Shown here in pieces: positions 26,897-36,972 of a stretch of 64,000 nt of DNA (its first letter is position 1; every line of letters begins with the position of its first letter). A program made the position numbers and the translations under genes. Origin of the DNA: CAZIKB01 sp964539665 (GTDB taxonomy: Bacteria > Zhuqueibacterota > Zhuqueibacteria > Oceanimicrobiales > Oceanimicrobiaceae); NCBI GenBank assembly GCA_964539665.1, contig CAZIKB010000021.1, positions 1-64,000 of the forward strand, written 5' to 3'. The notes beneath the pieces are model-generated. The model saw only the letters and a program-made list of their open reading frames with translations. It searched no databases and had not been told where the DNA came from.

Positions 26897-27966
26897 GACT
26901 AAATAACAATATTTTCTTATATATTGCTATTTTTCTTGTCTTGGGTGGAGAGTTGTTTGCAGGCTATTGCATCATCTCCTGGTCATTATACTATAAACTT
27001 TTGGGCCTGTGTCTGCACATTATACTGGTTTACTTATTTTCATCCATAGTAAAAAAACTCAAAATTGACGACTCCCACATTGATTTCAATTTTACCCTGG
27101 TCTCTTTTATTCTTACTTCAGTACTGCCTGTATACGGAATGTTGGGTATGATTTTTATTTATCTGACTCTGCGCTTCATTAAAGTGCAACCTGTAGAATA
27201 TTTTCAAGTAGATGAGAGTTTCTTGCCTAAACCGAGCTATTTCACCCTGAAAGATGCTGATAAAAGTATAGTTAACATTAAGAAGGAGGAACTCGATATT
27301 GAAGCATTTACTGATATTTTTAAAAGCAACGATCGACAGTTAGAAGAAGTGGCCGTTAATAAGCTGTCCAAAATAGTAAATAAACGTTCAGTTTCATTGT
27401 TGCAAGGAGTTGTTGAAAATTCAACTACTGATACTAAGGTTTTGGCTGCATCTGCTTTAATTGAAATGGAAAACAAAATTATTAATAAAATTGAAGAAAT
27501 AAGAATAAGTGTTGAGGATGATCCTGAGCAAGTTATGGCTATCTTAGAGTTAGCAAGAACGTATGATCTGTATTGCTATCTGGGTGTTTTAGATGTTGCT
27601 GTCAACAACCACTACCAGAAGTTGGCGTTAGTCCAGTATCAAATATATTTGGACTATCATCCTACTGATGCCGAAGCTGTTTTAGAATATGGAAGGATTC
27701 TTCTGAGTTGTGGTAAATTTGATGAAGCGATTCAAACGCTAATAAAAGCCAAAGATTTCTCTCCTCATAATCCAAATCCTCTGATCTGGTTAGCTGAGGC
27801 GTATTATGAATCTGAAGATTACCTGGCAGTTCAAGGCATTTGTCAAAAACTTTGCTCTTTGCAAAATCTACCCGAAAACTTCAAACCTGTGGTCAATTTG
27901 TGGGCGGTTGGAGAACCGCTTAATTCAATAAAACCAGCAGAAAATGTCATTCAGGAGGAATCTTGA
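26893..27966 (+). CDS. pelE: PelE-like membrane TPR protein
   Basis: The 357-residue protein has about three or four membrane helices in its first 95 residues, a linker with a helical repeat region, and C-terminal TPR-like repeats (about 225-335, LVQYQIYLDYHPTDAEAVLEYGRILLSCGKFDEAI). PelE has the same plan and binds PelD in the inner-membrane synthase complex. The ATG overlaps the pelD stop. The family is weakly conserved in sequence, so the call leans on position and architecture. Confidence 0.7.
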   Translation: MRLNNNIFLYIAIFLVLGGELFAGYCIISWSLYYKLLGLCLHIILVYLFSSIVKKLKIDDSHIDFNFTLVSFILTSVLPVYGMLGMIFIYLTLRFIKVQPVEYFQVDESFLPKPSYFTLKDADKSIVNIKKEELDIEAFTDIFKSNDRQLEEVAVNKLSKIVNKRSVSLLQGVVENSTTDTKVLAASALIEMENKIINKIEEIRISVEDDPEQVMAILELARTYDLYCYLGVLDVAVNNHYQKLALVQYQIYLDYHPTDAEAVLEYGRILLSCGKFDEAIQTLIKAKDFSPHNPNPLIWLAEAYYESEDYLAVQGICQKLCSLQNLPENFKPVVNLWAVGEPLNSIKPAENVIQEES

Positions 27967-28067
27967 GAATAATCAGCGCTGTGGTCAACTACAATAAAGT
28001 TAGCCCTATTTCAATTTGTGTAGATAAGATTTATTTTCATTCCGTGAGTCCAGTATCCCACACTTGA
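27963..28067 (+). other. Short TTG-started reading frame after pelE, possible gene remnant
   Basis: A strong ribosome-binding site (AGGAGGAA, about 27953-27960) lies inside the pelE end and is correctly spaced for TTG 27963, which overlaps the pelE stop. The frame encodes only 34 codons, starting RIISAVVNYNK, and then stops. The layout suggests that a translationally coupled gene once began here, where pelF or another synthase gene would be expected. It could also be a real short peptide or a chance match. Confidence 0.25.
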
Positions 28068-28364
28068 GCGAATGTGTTTATAAATTCCTGCGATATTGTT
28101 TCCCTGCATTATACCAGCTGTCCCGGTTTTGAATTTGATTCGCCAGCGTTTGCCGCCGGGATAAATGTGTCAATTGATATGAAGCTGATATCAAAAGCAT
28201 TTTTGCAAATAATATTTGCGATCTTCATAGGTATTTTGTAATATACTTTGAAAAAATACTTTTTTAGCGGAAACTATTTTCTGACACTTCATGTAAAAGA
28301 TAGATAATGAACTCAAATTGCTGAAACTTTGAATAGTTTTACAATTCTTGATTGATAAAACTAA
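28068..28364. other. Non-coding gap after the Pel-like locus
   Basis: Together with the preceding short frame this makes nearly 400 bases between pelE and the GWxTD-type gene. No gene, strong terminator or RNA was recognised. It is AT-rich near 28240-28360, where the promoter of the next gene should lie. Confidence 0.5.
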
Positions 28365-30365
28365 ATGCGTAATTCCTTACATTTTCTTCCATTATTTTTG
28401 ATCTTTGCTGTCATCTTTGATCTTTCAGGCCAAATATCTGGCAGTGCTAATTATGATTATTACCAAAAAGGATTAGAGTACAAAAAGAACGGGAATTGGA
28501 GTAAAGCTCTTCAGACCTGGGTGGCAGGCAGTCAGAGGTTACAGCGCGAGGGGAAATCTGATCCCCAAATCGGTATCGCATTTATAGAATTAGCCACGGA
28601 GATGAAGGTAAAACAATGGTACAACTTAGCTTGCAACTTATATAACTGGGGTTTTTCTCAAAGCGATATCATTAAGTCTCGTGAAGATATTAAACAAGAA
28701 ATTGCAAGAATAGCGCCCCTGATGAATAAAAATGAGTATCAGGAATGGAAAGGGTTGTTGCGGCGTGAGAATAATTTATTAACTGAAAAGATTAGAAGTT
28801 TCTGGCAGGCAAAAGATCCAACACCTTCAACAGAACTCAACGAACGGTTAGTGGAACATTGGGAGCGCATAGCTTATGCTCGAAAAAACTACCAAAATGC
28901 AAATACCACGGCTTATCGTACAGACGATAGAGGGCTGATATACGTTAAATATGGCAAGCCGGAGCGTATAAAGACCGGCGCTTTGGGCACAAATCGAGCG
29001 GTGATGAAGATATGGTCTGACGTTATATTAGAAGCAGAAGCTGGAGAAAGTGGGGATGGTTATCTGACCAACTCCGAACTAAATAAAACCGTTGAACAGA
29101 GTTTACTCTTAGAATCGGTTGACCGATTCAATAATTCTCCTGATTATGAAATCTGGTTCTATCATTCATTAAGTTCAGATGAACCACTTTTTTTTATGTT
29201 CGGTAATATCGGTGGAACTGGAAGGTATGGATTGAGAAATGGCATAGAAGATTTTATACCACGCCGGGCATTTATGCGGAGCAATACAAAGCTTGGTGCT
29301 GGAATTTTACCTGGAGCTATATTGCAGTCTGTTTATTATAGCGAACTAAGCCATTTGCACCCTTACTTTGCAGACCGATTCTATGATTTAGAAAGTATGT
29401 GGGATACGATTGATAGATCAGGAACTGCTGCATTTAGTCAATTCAACAATGCCGTTAAGAACAAAAGACTGCTTTTTGAGAGTATGGACAGCACCGATCC
29501 AGTTAAAGCTTCTGCGCCGTCAGATAAATCCAATTTTGATAAATCTGTCTCGGAAGTTGATTTGGTAGTTGAACCGTTTCGATTCCTGGGTGACAAACAA
29601 AAACCCATGCTGGCCTTAGTTACGTTTTCATATCCCAAAATTAAAAGTAAATACATCAATATATCCTCCAAACAGATTAGTCTGGATTATTCTACTACCC
29701 ACACAATTATCCTGCTGGATAAAAATAAGGAAGAAATTAAACGCTTAACAGATGCCGTGCCGACTGGATATGATAATATATCTACTTTTATTTTGCCTCA
29801 TGTAACAAATCAAAATGAATATAGGCTTTATGCGGAAGTGTTTAACATTGAAAGTAACGAGCTCGAATTAGTAAAACAGGGCCAAAGTGAAAAATCTCCA
29901 GAAATAATAGGGGTTGGTAATAAAGACATCCCGGGGACTCAGCCTCTTTCTATCTCTACCGATAAGCTTGAATTAAGTGATTTAATAATAGGCGTAAACT
30001 CGCCTGACGAATCTGAGACTGAGCGTCTGCCTTTCCCGGTAATTCCGAGCAGAAAAATCTGGTCAAGTGATGTGCTGAAAATCTATTTGGAAATTTATCA
30101 TCTTTATTTTGCTCAGGATGGTATTGCACACTTTACTATAGATTTTAAAGTCAGCAAATTAAAAGACCAGACTGGAGATAGAAAAGAGAGTATTTCATTA
30201 TCCTTCGATTTTGATTCCCCCAATAGCACTTCCAGGGAAAGTTTCGGAGTTGACATTTCAAATTTAACACCAGGTCAGTTTGAATTGTCAGTTTTAGTAA
30301 CGGACACGGTCTCAATGCAACAAAAACAAAGACAAGCCATCTTTGAGATTGTGAGAGAAGATTGA
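28365..30365 (+). CDS. GWxTD-domain-type secreted protein
   Basis: The 666-residue protein begins with a Sec signal peptide (about 1-22). A TPR-like segment (30-60) and helices follow, then the GWxTD domain region starting near residue 160. The family signature is altered: AYRTD (183-187) stands where GWxTD is expected, followed by the conserved DRGLIYVKYGKPERI and later DYEIWFYHSL. The C-terminal 300 residues are beta-rich. GWxTD proteins occur in Bacteroidota, Chlorobiota and relatives and are exported; their function is unknown. The position directly after the Pel-type genes could be coincidental. Confidence 0.8.
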   Translation: MRNSLHFLPLFLIFAVIFDLSGQISGSANYDYYQKGLEYKKNGNWSKALQTWVAGSQRLQREGKSDPQIGIAFIELATEMKVKQWYNLACNLYNWGFSQSDIIKSREDIKQEIARIAPLMNKNEYQEWKGLLRRENNLLTEKIRSFWQAKDPTPSTELNERLVEHWERIAYARKNYQNANTTAYRTDDRGLIYVKYGKPERIKTGALGTNRAVMKIWSDVILEAEAGESGDGYLTNSELNKTVEQSLLLESVDRFNNSPDYEIWFYHSLSSDEPLFFMFGNIGGTGRYGLRNGIEDFIPRRAFMRSNTKLGAGILPGAILQSVYYSELSHLHPYFADRFYDLESMWDTIDRSGTAAFSQFNNAVKNKRLLFESMDSTDPVKASAPSDKSNFDKSVSEVDLVVEPFRFLGDKQKPMLALVTFSYPKIKSKYINISSKQISLDYSTTHTIILLDKNKEEIKRLTDAVPTGYDNISTFILPHVTNQNEYRLYAEVFNIESNELELVKQGQSEKSPEIIGVGNKDIPGTQPLSISTDKLELSDLIIGVNSPDESETERLPFPVIPSRKIWSSDVLKIYLEIYHLYFAQDGIAHFTIDFKVSKLKDQTGDRKESISLSFDFDSPNSTSRESFGVDISNLTPGQFELSVLVTDTVSMQQKQRQAIFEIVRED

Positions 30366-30567
30366 ATACTGCCTTATTTTGTTGAGAATCAAATCTTCAT
30401 TTTTATTCGAAAGAAATTTATTAATAAACCTCTTTGTTCCATTGTTAAATTGTTTGATGAGTTACAATGCAACAATAAGACAATATAGCAATTATGAATA
30501 ATAGCAACTATTTTACTTAAAATTCATAATTCAAGATTGCCGTTAGCTGCCTCTAAGGTATTGATAT

Positions 30568-32112
30568 TTATTCTTCTCGGTATGGTTTATTCGCTTTGAA
30601 TAATTTGATATGGTTTTCAATATGAGCGGTCAATTCTTTTTGTTTAGTTGTGTCTATTAAACTAAGCGCTTCCTGAGCCGTGCGCACGGCCTTACCAAAT
30701 TGTCCGGTCTCAGCATACGCTGTTGCCAGGACGTCAAGGGCTTCTGGTTTCTGAGAGACTGTGTATTCACAAACAAATTTAGCCAGACGTACTGCTTCCT
30801 GACCATTACGAAATTCGTCCTCAGATGAAGCAGCCAGTATCCTGGCTAAACGCAAAGTAATAGGGGGATAATTTCGAGTAGCTCTCATTCCCCGGCGTAA
30901 AATTGCAATGGCCTCTGCTGTACTCTTCGAATGTTTGTAAAAGTCGCCGAGGGTGATATAGGCATTCGGTAATCTTGGGTTGCCCCCTATTGATCTTATC
31001 GCCCATTCTATGGCTCCCTCAACTTGGCCCAGCTCAAAGAGAGCTCGACTTAAATTGTTCTGTGCTTCATAATAATAAGGATTAATGGCAATGGCTGATC
31101 GAAATTCCTGCGCCGCGTCTGCGTAATTATTATTTTTTAATAAGAGCTCTCCAATATGGTTGTGACCGGTAGGGTCCGGTTTTATTTTTAAAGCCTTTTG
31201 AAACTCATGGATTGCATTTTCATAAAGGCCTTGTGAAAGGAAAGCAAGCCCTCGCTCCCGATACCACAAAGCGCTCGCACCTTTTTCAATAAGTTTTTCA
31301 TATACAGAATCGGCAAAGGAGGTTGTCCTTTGTTGTTCTTGTGCTGTCCGCAATTCTGCTGTTGCCTTTTCTTGCTGATTTAACCGCCGATAGACCTGGG
31401 CTAATAGCTCATGGGCCTCTCTTTGTTTAGGCTCAATGTCTAAAGATTTTTGTAAGTACTGCTGACTCCCGGGTAAATTACCCTGAGAGAGGGCATTTTT
31501 AGCCAAGCTGAGATAGGCATACGAAGCCTTTGAGTCTTTGGCAATAGCTTGTTCATACGCTTGTGAAGACTCCTCAAACTGTCCAAAGTTGAATAATGCC
31601 TGACCATAGCGCACATATATAGGTATGTAGTCTGGATTCAAGCTCTTACTGAGCTCGAACCAGTCGAGTGATTCTGTTTCGCCCATTTCATGCAAAATAA
31701 TTGCACAGAAGTATGACCAACGAAAATCAGTTGGATCCAGGGCGGCCGCTTGTTTATAGCATGGGATTGCTTCACTTTTCAGGTCATGGATATCAAGAAT
31801 CATGGCTAAATTTCCCCAGGCTGCGGCTGAGCCAGGATTCTTTTCTACTTCTTTACGGAGCTTTTGGATTTTGTCGGTTAACTGTTCCTCTATTCCAGTC
31901 AGATCTAAAGTCGGTAGTGATTTCAAATAGCTATATGGTAAATATATAAAGTTGTAGGCCAGTATAACTGAGAGCGTAAGGATGCTGAGAATTGTCAGAC
32001 TAATTATCCATAGCGAAAATCTACCAGGACGTTTGAAAAGGCCTGCTTTTTTATCGGAATTTGCACTCTGGTTTGAGGCAGACTGATCAGTTTCGCGAGA
32101 TTCATTTTTCAT
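30568..32112 (-). CDS. Membrane-anchored TPR protein
   Basis: The 514-residue protein has a polar N-terminus, one transmembrane helix (about 33-55) and at least eight TPR motifs across 85-480, for example AWGNLAMILDIHDLKSEAIPCYKQAAALDP and HNHIGELLLKNNNYADAAQEFRSAIAINP. It should project into the periplasm as a protein-binding scaffold. The gene directly follows the CRTAC1-type gene (1 base between), so they are one operon. The client protein is not known. Confidence 0.85.
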   Translation of the reverse strand: MKNESRETDQSASNQSANSDKKAGLFKRPGRFSLWIISLTILSILTLSVILAYNFIYLPYSYLKSLPTLDLTGIEEQLTDKIQKLRKEVEKNPGSAAAWGNLAMILDIHDLKSEAIPCYKQAAALDPTDFRWSYFCAIILHEMGETESLDWFELSKSLNPDYIPIYVRYGQALFNFGQFEESSQAYEQAIAKDSKASYAYLSLAKNALSQGNLPGSQQYLQKSLDIEPKQREAHELLAQVYRRLNQQEKATAELRTAQEQQRTTSFADSVYEKLIEKGASALWYRERGLAFLSQGLYENAIHEFQKALKIKPDPTGHNHIGELLLKNNNYADAAQEFRSAIAINPYYYEAQNNLSRALFELGQVEGAIEWAIRSIGGNPRLPNAYITLGDFYKHSKSTAEAIAILRRGMRATRNYPPITLRLARILAASSEDEFRNGQEAVRLAKFVCEYTVSQKPEALDVLATAYAETGQFGKAVRTAQEALSLIDTTKQKELTAHIENHIKLFKANKPYREE

Positions 32113-32113
32113 T

Positions 32114-33826
32114 TTAATTTGAAGACCCTTTTTTTAATGTGATAATTTGATCAGTATTTAGTCCGGGAAAAGTTTCCTCTGTTCCATCTAACCACCGAAC
32201 GATGATTTGGTCAACAGCTTTTGCTGCTCCCAGACCAAAATGTACCCGCGGATCATTGCTGCTAAGAAAGCTGTAGCCCGGTGCTATTAGACGACTTATG
32301 CGCTTACCATCGGCCAGAACTGTTATCGTTGCACCGATGGCATCACGATTTAGCTTTGGATTTATTGCGCGAATAATAAGCCAATGCTCCCTGCCATTTA
32401 CTTCGTTTAGAAATAGCTGTACATTTCCTCCTTCGTTCATGACAAGTAAATCAATGTCTCCGTCATTATCTACATCACCAAACGCCAATCCCCGACTGTT
32501 TTTAATTGAATTACAAAAAGATGGGGCATTATCGCTCACCTCACGAAAATTTCCCAATCCATCGTTTTCAAATAGAAAATTGGGTTCAGCATAATAGTCC
32601 CAATGACTGGGATTATTGTTTGTTAGCAGCCTGCCGCGTTTTATTCTGCCATTTACTATGGCAAGGTCTAAATCACCATCATGGTCAAAATCGAAAAAAC
32701 CGTTACCGAAGCTGGTGTATGGGATACTGCGCCCGGCCAATCCGGAAAGTGCGGAATAGTCCTGGAAACCAGACTGACCGGTGTTTTGATAAAGCGTGTT
32801 GCTCTCCGAAGCTAAATGACCAATGAAGAGATCCAAATCTTCGTCATTGTCGATATCTCCCAGGGCTATTCCCATACTTGCTTCTGCACGTCCATGTTCG
32901 TTCAATGCAGCTCCCATTTGCAGCGCGTTATCCCGAAATGTGCCGTCATGTTGATTAATCCACAGATGATTTGGCACTCCATCATTTGCGACGTAGAGGT
33001 CGGGATAATTATCACCATTAAAATCGGTGCTTACAACTCCAAGCCCTTTTGATTGACCATCAGCAATGCCCGATTGGATAGACACATCCGTAAACGTTCC
33101 ATCGCCATTATTATGGTAAAGCACATCTGACACGCCTGAAAATCCAGCGGGACCACAATAGTCCCGTCGACCCGCTTTGTCCATACAATGAGTCGCGGTG
33201 TTATAGGCGACATAGTTGGTTACATATAAATCCAAAAAGTCATCCAGGTTATAATCAAAGAAAATGACGGAACATCCCCAATCGGGATTACTAATCCCCG
33301 CCAGCTTTGAAATATCGGTAAAGGTACCATCGCCGTTGTTACGATAGAGCGCGTCCGCACCATAATTGCTAACATACACATCCACGTCGCCATCATTGTC
33401 GATATCACCAACGGCAACTCCCATGCCGTATCCAGTATCACCAATTCCTGAGCCTTCTGTTGCATTGACAAATGTGCCATCACTCTCCTGGCGAAAAAGT
33501 TGATTTCTCAAAGGAGGGGCGTTGGTTTTCTCTCTGTCGTGTCGAGCGCCGTTTACCAGGTAAATATCGAGATCACCGTCGTTGTCGTAGTCTAAAAAGG
33601 CGCCGCCAGAACCAATGCTTTCAGGCATAAAATAGCTGCCGTCAACCCCTGGATCATGCAAAAAATTCAACTTGGCGCGATTTGTAACATCTGTAAAATA
33701 TGATGATGCTCCTGAATCAGAATTATAATCTTTATCGTGGTCGGAAGAACCGCAACCAATTAACAATGATATGATTAGTAGAAAAACGATTTTTACTTTT
33801 ATAAAACAGTATTTCATTTTTATCAA
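32114..33826 (-). CDS. CRTAC1-type FG-GAP/VCBS lipoprotein with ASPIC/UnbV domain
   Basis: The 570-residue protein has a lipoprotein signal ending LIGC (Cys25). It carries about six to seven VCBS/FG-GAP calcium-type repeats of the form DxDNDGDxDLY (for example DYDNDGDLDIYLVNG and DVDNDGDIDLLVMNE), which build a beta-propeller. An ASPIC/UnbV domain (about 490-568; NRDAIGATITV, VHFGLGAAKAVDQIIVRW) ends the protein. Such proteins are common in FCB and Planctomycete genomes as surface propellers of unknown ligand. It forms an operon with the downstream TPR gene. Confidence 0.9.
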   Translation of the reverse strand: MIKMKYCFIKVKIVFLLIISLLIGCGSSDHDKDYNSDSGASSYFTDVTNRAKLNFLHDPGVDGSYFMPESIGSGGAFLDYDNDGDLDIYLVNGARHDREKTNAPPLRNQLFRQESDGTFVNATEGSGIGDTGYGMGVAVGDIDNDGDVDVYVSNYGADALYRNNGDGTFTDISKLAGISNPDWGCSVIFFDYNLDDFLDLYVTNYVAYNTATHCMDKAGRRDYCGPAGFSGVSDVLYHNNGDGTFTDVSIQSGIADGQSKGLGVVSTDFNGDNYPDLYVANDGVPNHLWINQHDGTFRDNALQMGAALNEHGRAEASMGIALGDIDNDEDLDLFIGHLASESNTLYQNTGQSGFQDYSALSGLAGRSIPYTSFGNGFFDFDHDGDLDLAIVNGRIKRGRLLTNNNPSHWDYYAEPNFLFENDGLGNFREVSDNAPSFCNSIKNSRGLAFGDVDNDGDIDLLVMNEGGNVQLFLNEVNGREHWLIIRAINPKLNRDAIGATITVLADGKRISRLIAPGYSFLSSNDPRVHFGLGAAKAVDQIIVRWLDGTEETFPGLNTDQIITLKKGSSN

Positions 33827-34196
33827 TTTTTTAAACTCTTAAAAGATAGTGTTATATATTAACATTATTTTCAATTTTGTCAAGAGAAAACGATTGTTCA
33901 AAATGATAGGTCAGTCAGGGTGAGGCAGGTACCACACTTCGACTCTCAACCAACACTCCAAAACTCCAGAATCATGACTGTATGAAGGTTATAAAGTTGC
34001 ATTTGCTGTTACTTGGTTATCTAGTGAACTTCGCTTCTGTCATTTCGAACGTCAGCGAGAAATCTGACTTTGTTAAAAAGCTCAATTTAGACAGAAGCCA
34101 GATTCTTCACCCGCTAAAGCGGATTCAGAATGACATTTTTGACCTTTGCTGAGCTAAATGGATAACCGTGTTGCCGTTATTATATCTATTTGTGAA
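33827..34196. other. Non-coding gap with a palindromic repeat
   Basis: About 370 bases upstream of the CRTAC1-type operon and after the spermidine-synthase-like gene. It holds the palindrome annotated at 34038-34135. No gene was recognised. Confidence 0.6.
34038..34135. repeat. REP-like palindrome (TGTCATTTCGAACG family)
   Basis: The outer arms are TGTCATT and AATGACA, and inner arms AGAAATCTG and CAGATTCTT pair imperfectly. A second inner hairpin, CCGCTAAAGCGG, lies near the right end, followed by a short T run. It belongs to the same style of element as 17931-18088. Confidence 0.65.
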
Positions 34197-36599
34197 TTAA
34201 TTGGTTTGAGTCTGCCGCGAAAGTTTAAGAGCTGAGCCTGCCACGAGTAGATACATGAGCGAACCCAAATATAAAGCGTATGAGAATCCAGCAAGGATAC
34301 CGATAATCATTGTCAGCGCTGAACCAAGAACCGAGGCGACGCCATTCACGCCCCACATTATATGTACCGAGTCGCCGCTGCCTGATTCTTTCATTAACCG
34401 AATGGCAAGCGGAAAGGGGAATCCCATAGCAAATCCCAGAGGCAATAGCAATAATATCACGATGAGTTTAGAATTGAATCCAAAGTTGAAGGCATCTGCA
34501 TGAAAGAATGTATAAATTACTGTTAAGGTGAAGACAGTTAGCGCTGCCAACGCAGCGGCTTGCCCCATACGTTTACTGATCAGAGAGCTTGCAAGACTAC
34601 CCAAACCGCCTCCGAGGAGCAGCGAGAATAACAGTACCGTCAACGCCAGCACCGGCTGTCCCAGGAATAGCGTTAACTTCTGAAACAATGCAATCTCGAT
34701 GAGCATAAAAGCCGTGCCCAGAGAAAAGAAGATGACTAAAAAAGTTTTTAGCTGTGGATAACGACCGAGTTTACCGATGAAAGATTTTCGCCTTACCGGT
34801 GAAGCTTTTTGTTTTTTGGGAATCAGGACCAGTCCTGTTACGGAACCAATTGCTAAGACAATCAAAATCGCGAACAGGCCGAATGGCTGTGGTAATCCAG
34901 GCTCGAATTTGTAGAAAAACGGGCTGTCATCAGTAATTGGGCGGATATCAAACATGGATCCTTTTAGCAGTTGCTCTAAAGTCATTTTGCCGTTTGCAAG
35001 GCTCTCGAGAACCTGATCGAGCACACGCGGTTCCGCATCGAAATCCTTTCGTTTGTCAGATTCCTGCACAATCTGCTGTGCGTAAGGGATGAAAAAGCGT
35101 TTATCAAATCGCAATTGATGAAGCACCTCGTACCTTTTTTCGATTTCAACATGCTCAAAAGGCTTGTTTTTAATGATAATAGTTGGCAGCGGTGCTGAAG
35201 CCATCATATACATATGTTTCATACCGTCAGACTGGGATATGTTGCGCTCTTCAAATGCCTTTAAAGTCAGGGTGACCAGCCGGTAGATTTCCGGGCCACT
35301 GTGCGCTACGATGATGATGCGACCTTCTGGTGTCAGGTGGTCTAAGTAATCATGCATTGATTCTACTGTAAACAGATAACTTTCGGTAAGAGCGTAACCT
35401 TCGATGCTGCGGCTGCTTTTTGTAACGGGAATCGCCAGCATGATCAGATCGTACTTTTTATCAGTGGCGCGAATATAGTTGCGGCCCTCTGCGACAACCG
35501 TCGTCACCCGTGGCTGGTCTGTGTAGATGCCGCCGTTGAACCAGCCATAATCTTTCACCATCTCGACGATATCCGGATTAACTTCCACCGCGATGATGTC
35601 CTCAACGCCTCCCAGCAAGGCAATCACAACATCACGCCCGCCGCCGGAACCGATTATCAGGGCGTTGTTTTTTTCTTCTTCACTTAGAAAATAAAAAGGA
35701 AAATACGCGCCAAAGGTTGTTGTTAAATGCTCTTTTTGCTTCGGATCATTCATGATAGAATCGAGGTTGTACATGGGTGAACCTGCGGAGCCGTCCACGA
35801 AGATGGTCATGTCGTCTGGTGGGAGAGCGCTGCGTACAAGGTCGGTGCGTCCAAAAGCGCTCCAGCGGCTTTCGACCATTTCTGCCCGGTCCAACGGATT
35901 GGATAGCATTCGATACATATCTTTATTCTGATCTTTCGAAATAGGAACCTCTCCTTTGAGACCAAACCAGCCAAGTAGGATCAATCCCAGAGAAAAGGCT
36001 GGAATAGACACCACCCTGAGTGACCATGTTCGATGTTTTGTCCAGACAAGCATAATCGCAGCTACCCCGGCTATCGCTGCTGTTAGCAATGCAGCGTTAA
36101 CGCCGCCGAATACATTCAACAGTGGCACAACTAATAAGGCTCCAAGCGTCGCGCCAAGCAGATCGGCGCCATACAGGAGGGAGCTGCGCACAGCAAACTC
36201 TTGAAAAATACCCGCGAGGGTCAGACCCGCAAAGAAATATGGTAAAGTTGCCAGAATTATGTAAATCCAGAATCCAAAATCGGCCATAACTTTGCTCTCA
36301 AAAATTGGCATCTTTATAATACAGATTACTGAAACCGCAATCATAAGACCCGACAGGGCTGCGTTAGTTTGGCAGGTTGTTGCCGGGAACCAGCGAGACC
36401 ACCGTTGAAGCAGCATACCACCAATCCCCAGCCCGAGCAGTGCAAATGAGATAACTGCAAAGACGTAATGATAGCTGAGCATCACAGAGAAAATTCTTGT
36501 GAGTACGACCTCAAAGGTCAGAGCACTGTAGGATATGAGGGCTGTGGCTAAAACAACCAATCCAAATCTCGAGCGCTGATGCCCTCCTTTCAATGCCAT
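34197..36599 (-). CDS. Membrane-embedded spermidine-synthase-like protein
   Basis: The 800-residue protein combines about seven N-terminal membrane helices (1-220), a cytoplasmic Rossmann methyltransferase/spermidine-synthase-type domain (about 290-480) and about six C-terminal helices (580-790). The nucleotide-binding loop is ALIIGSGGGRDVV (about 312-322), with the acidic loop AVEVNPDIVEMV. The aminopropyl-transfer signature is not clearly intact, so polyamine synthesis is not proven. Similar fused membrane proteins are frequent in Deltaproteobacteria and FCB genomes with unknown substrates. It looks more GC-rich than its flanks and is monocistronic. Confidence 0.75.
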   Translation of the reverse strand: MALKGGHQRSRFGLVVLATALISYSALTFEVVLTRIFSVMLSYHYVFAVISFALLGLGIGGMLLQRWSRWFPATTCQTNAALSGLMIAVSVICIIKMPIFESKVMADFGFWIYIILATLPYFFAGLTLAGIFQEFAVRSSLLYGADLLGATLGALLVVPLLNVFGGVNAALLTAAIAGVAAIMLVWTKHRTWSLRVVSIPAFSLGLILLGWFGLKGEVPISKDQNKDMYRMLSNPLDRAEMVESRWSAFGRTDLVRSALPPDDMTIFVDGSAGSPMYNLDSIMNDPKQKEHLTTTFGAYFPFYFLSEEEKNNALIIGSGGGRDVVIALLGGVEDIIAVEVNPDIVEMVKDYGWFNGGIYTDQPRVTTVVAEGRNYIRATDKKYDLIMLAIPVTKSSRSIEGYALTESYLFTVESMHDYLDHLTPEGRIIIVAHSGPEIYRLVTLTLKAFEERNISQSDGMKHMYMMASAPLPTIIIKNKPFEHVEIEKRYEVLHQLRFDKRFFIPYAQQIVQESDKRKDFDAEPRVLDQVLESLANGKMTLEQLLKGSMFDIRPITDDSPFFYKFEPGLPQPFGLFAILIVLAIGSVTGLVLIPKKQKASPVRRKSFIGKLGRYPQLKTFLVIFFSLGTAFMLIEIALFQKLTLFLGQPVLALTVLLFSLLLGGGLGSLASSLISKRMGQAAALAALTVFTLTVIYTFFHADAFNFGFNSKLIVILLLLPLGFAMGFPFPLAIRLMKESGSGDSVHIMWGVNGVASVLGSALTMIIGILAGFSYALYLGSLMYLLVAGSALKLSRQTQTN

Positions 36600-36972
36600 A
36601 GTCTGTCTCCTCGAAATAATCTTGAGCTGATGTTACCCTTCACAAATTTGAGAAATATACAAAAATCACAACCATTTAGTCAACCAGTATTTGACGATTC
36701 ATTTATTTTTTGTTCTGAAACGCACATGAATGTGAATCACTCCACTGGTTAAGATTTTAGAAAGCATGAAAATATTTTTTTGGAGTAAATAATTTTGTTG
36801 ACTATTTGATTTTATTTCCTTATTGTAACAGCATTTTCCATAAGATCTAAAATATCACGATTGCTTATTTGTTGCTTGCTGCCAGTTTTATGGGGTACAA
36901 TGAAAGCATTTGAATTAAATATAACACATCTTAAACACTACATCTAATCATTCAATTAACAGGGAGGCAGAA
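36600..36972. other. Divergent non-coding region
   Basis: About 370 AT-rich bases between two divergently oriented genes, so it should contain both promoters. AGGGAGGCAG just before 36973 is a strong ribosome-binding site. No RNA gene or repeat was recognised. Confidence 0.5.
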
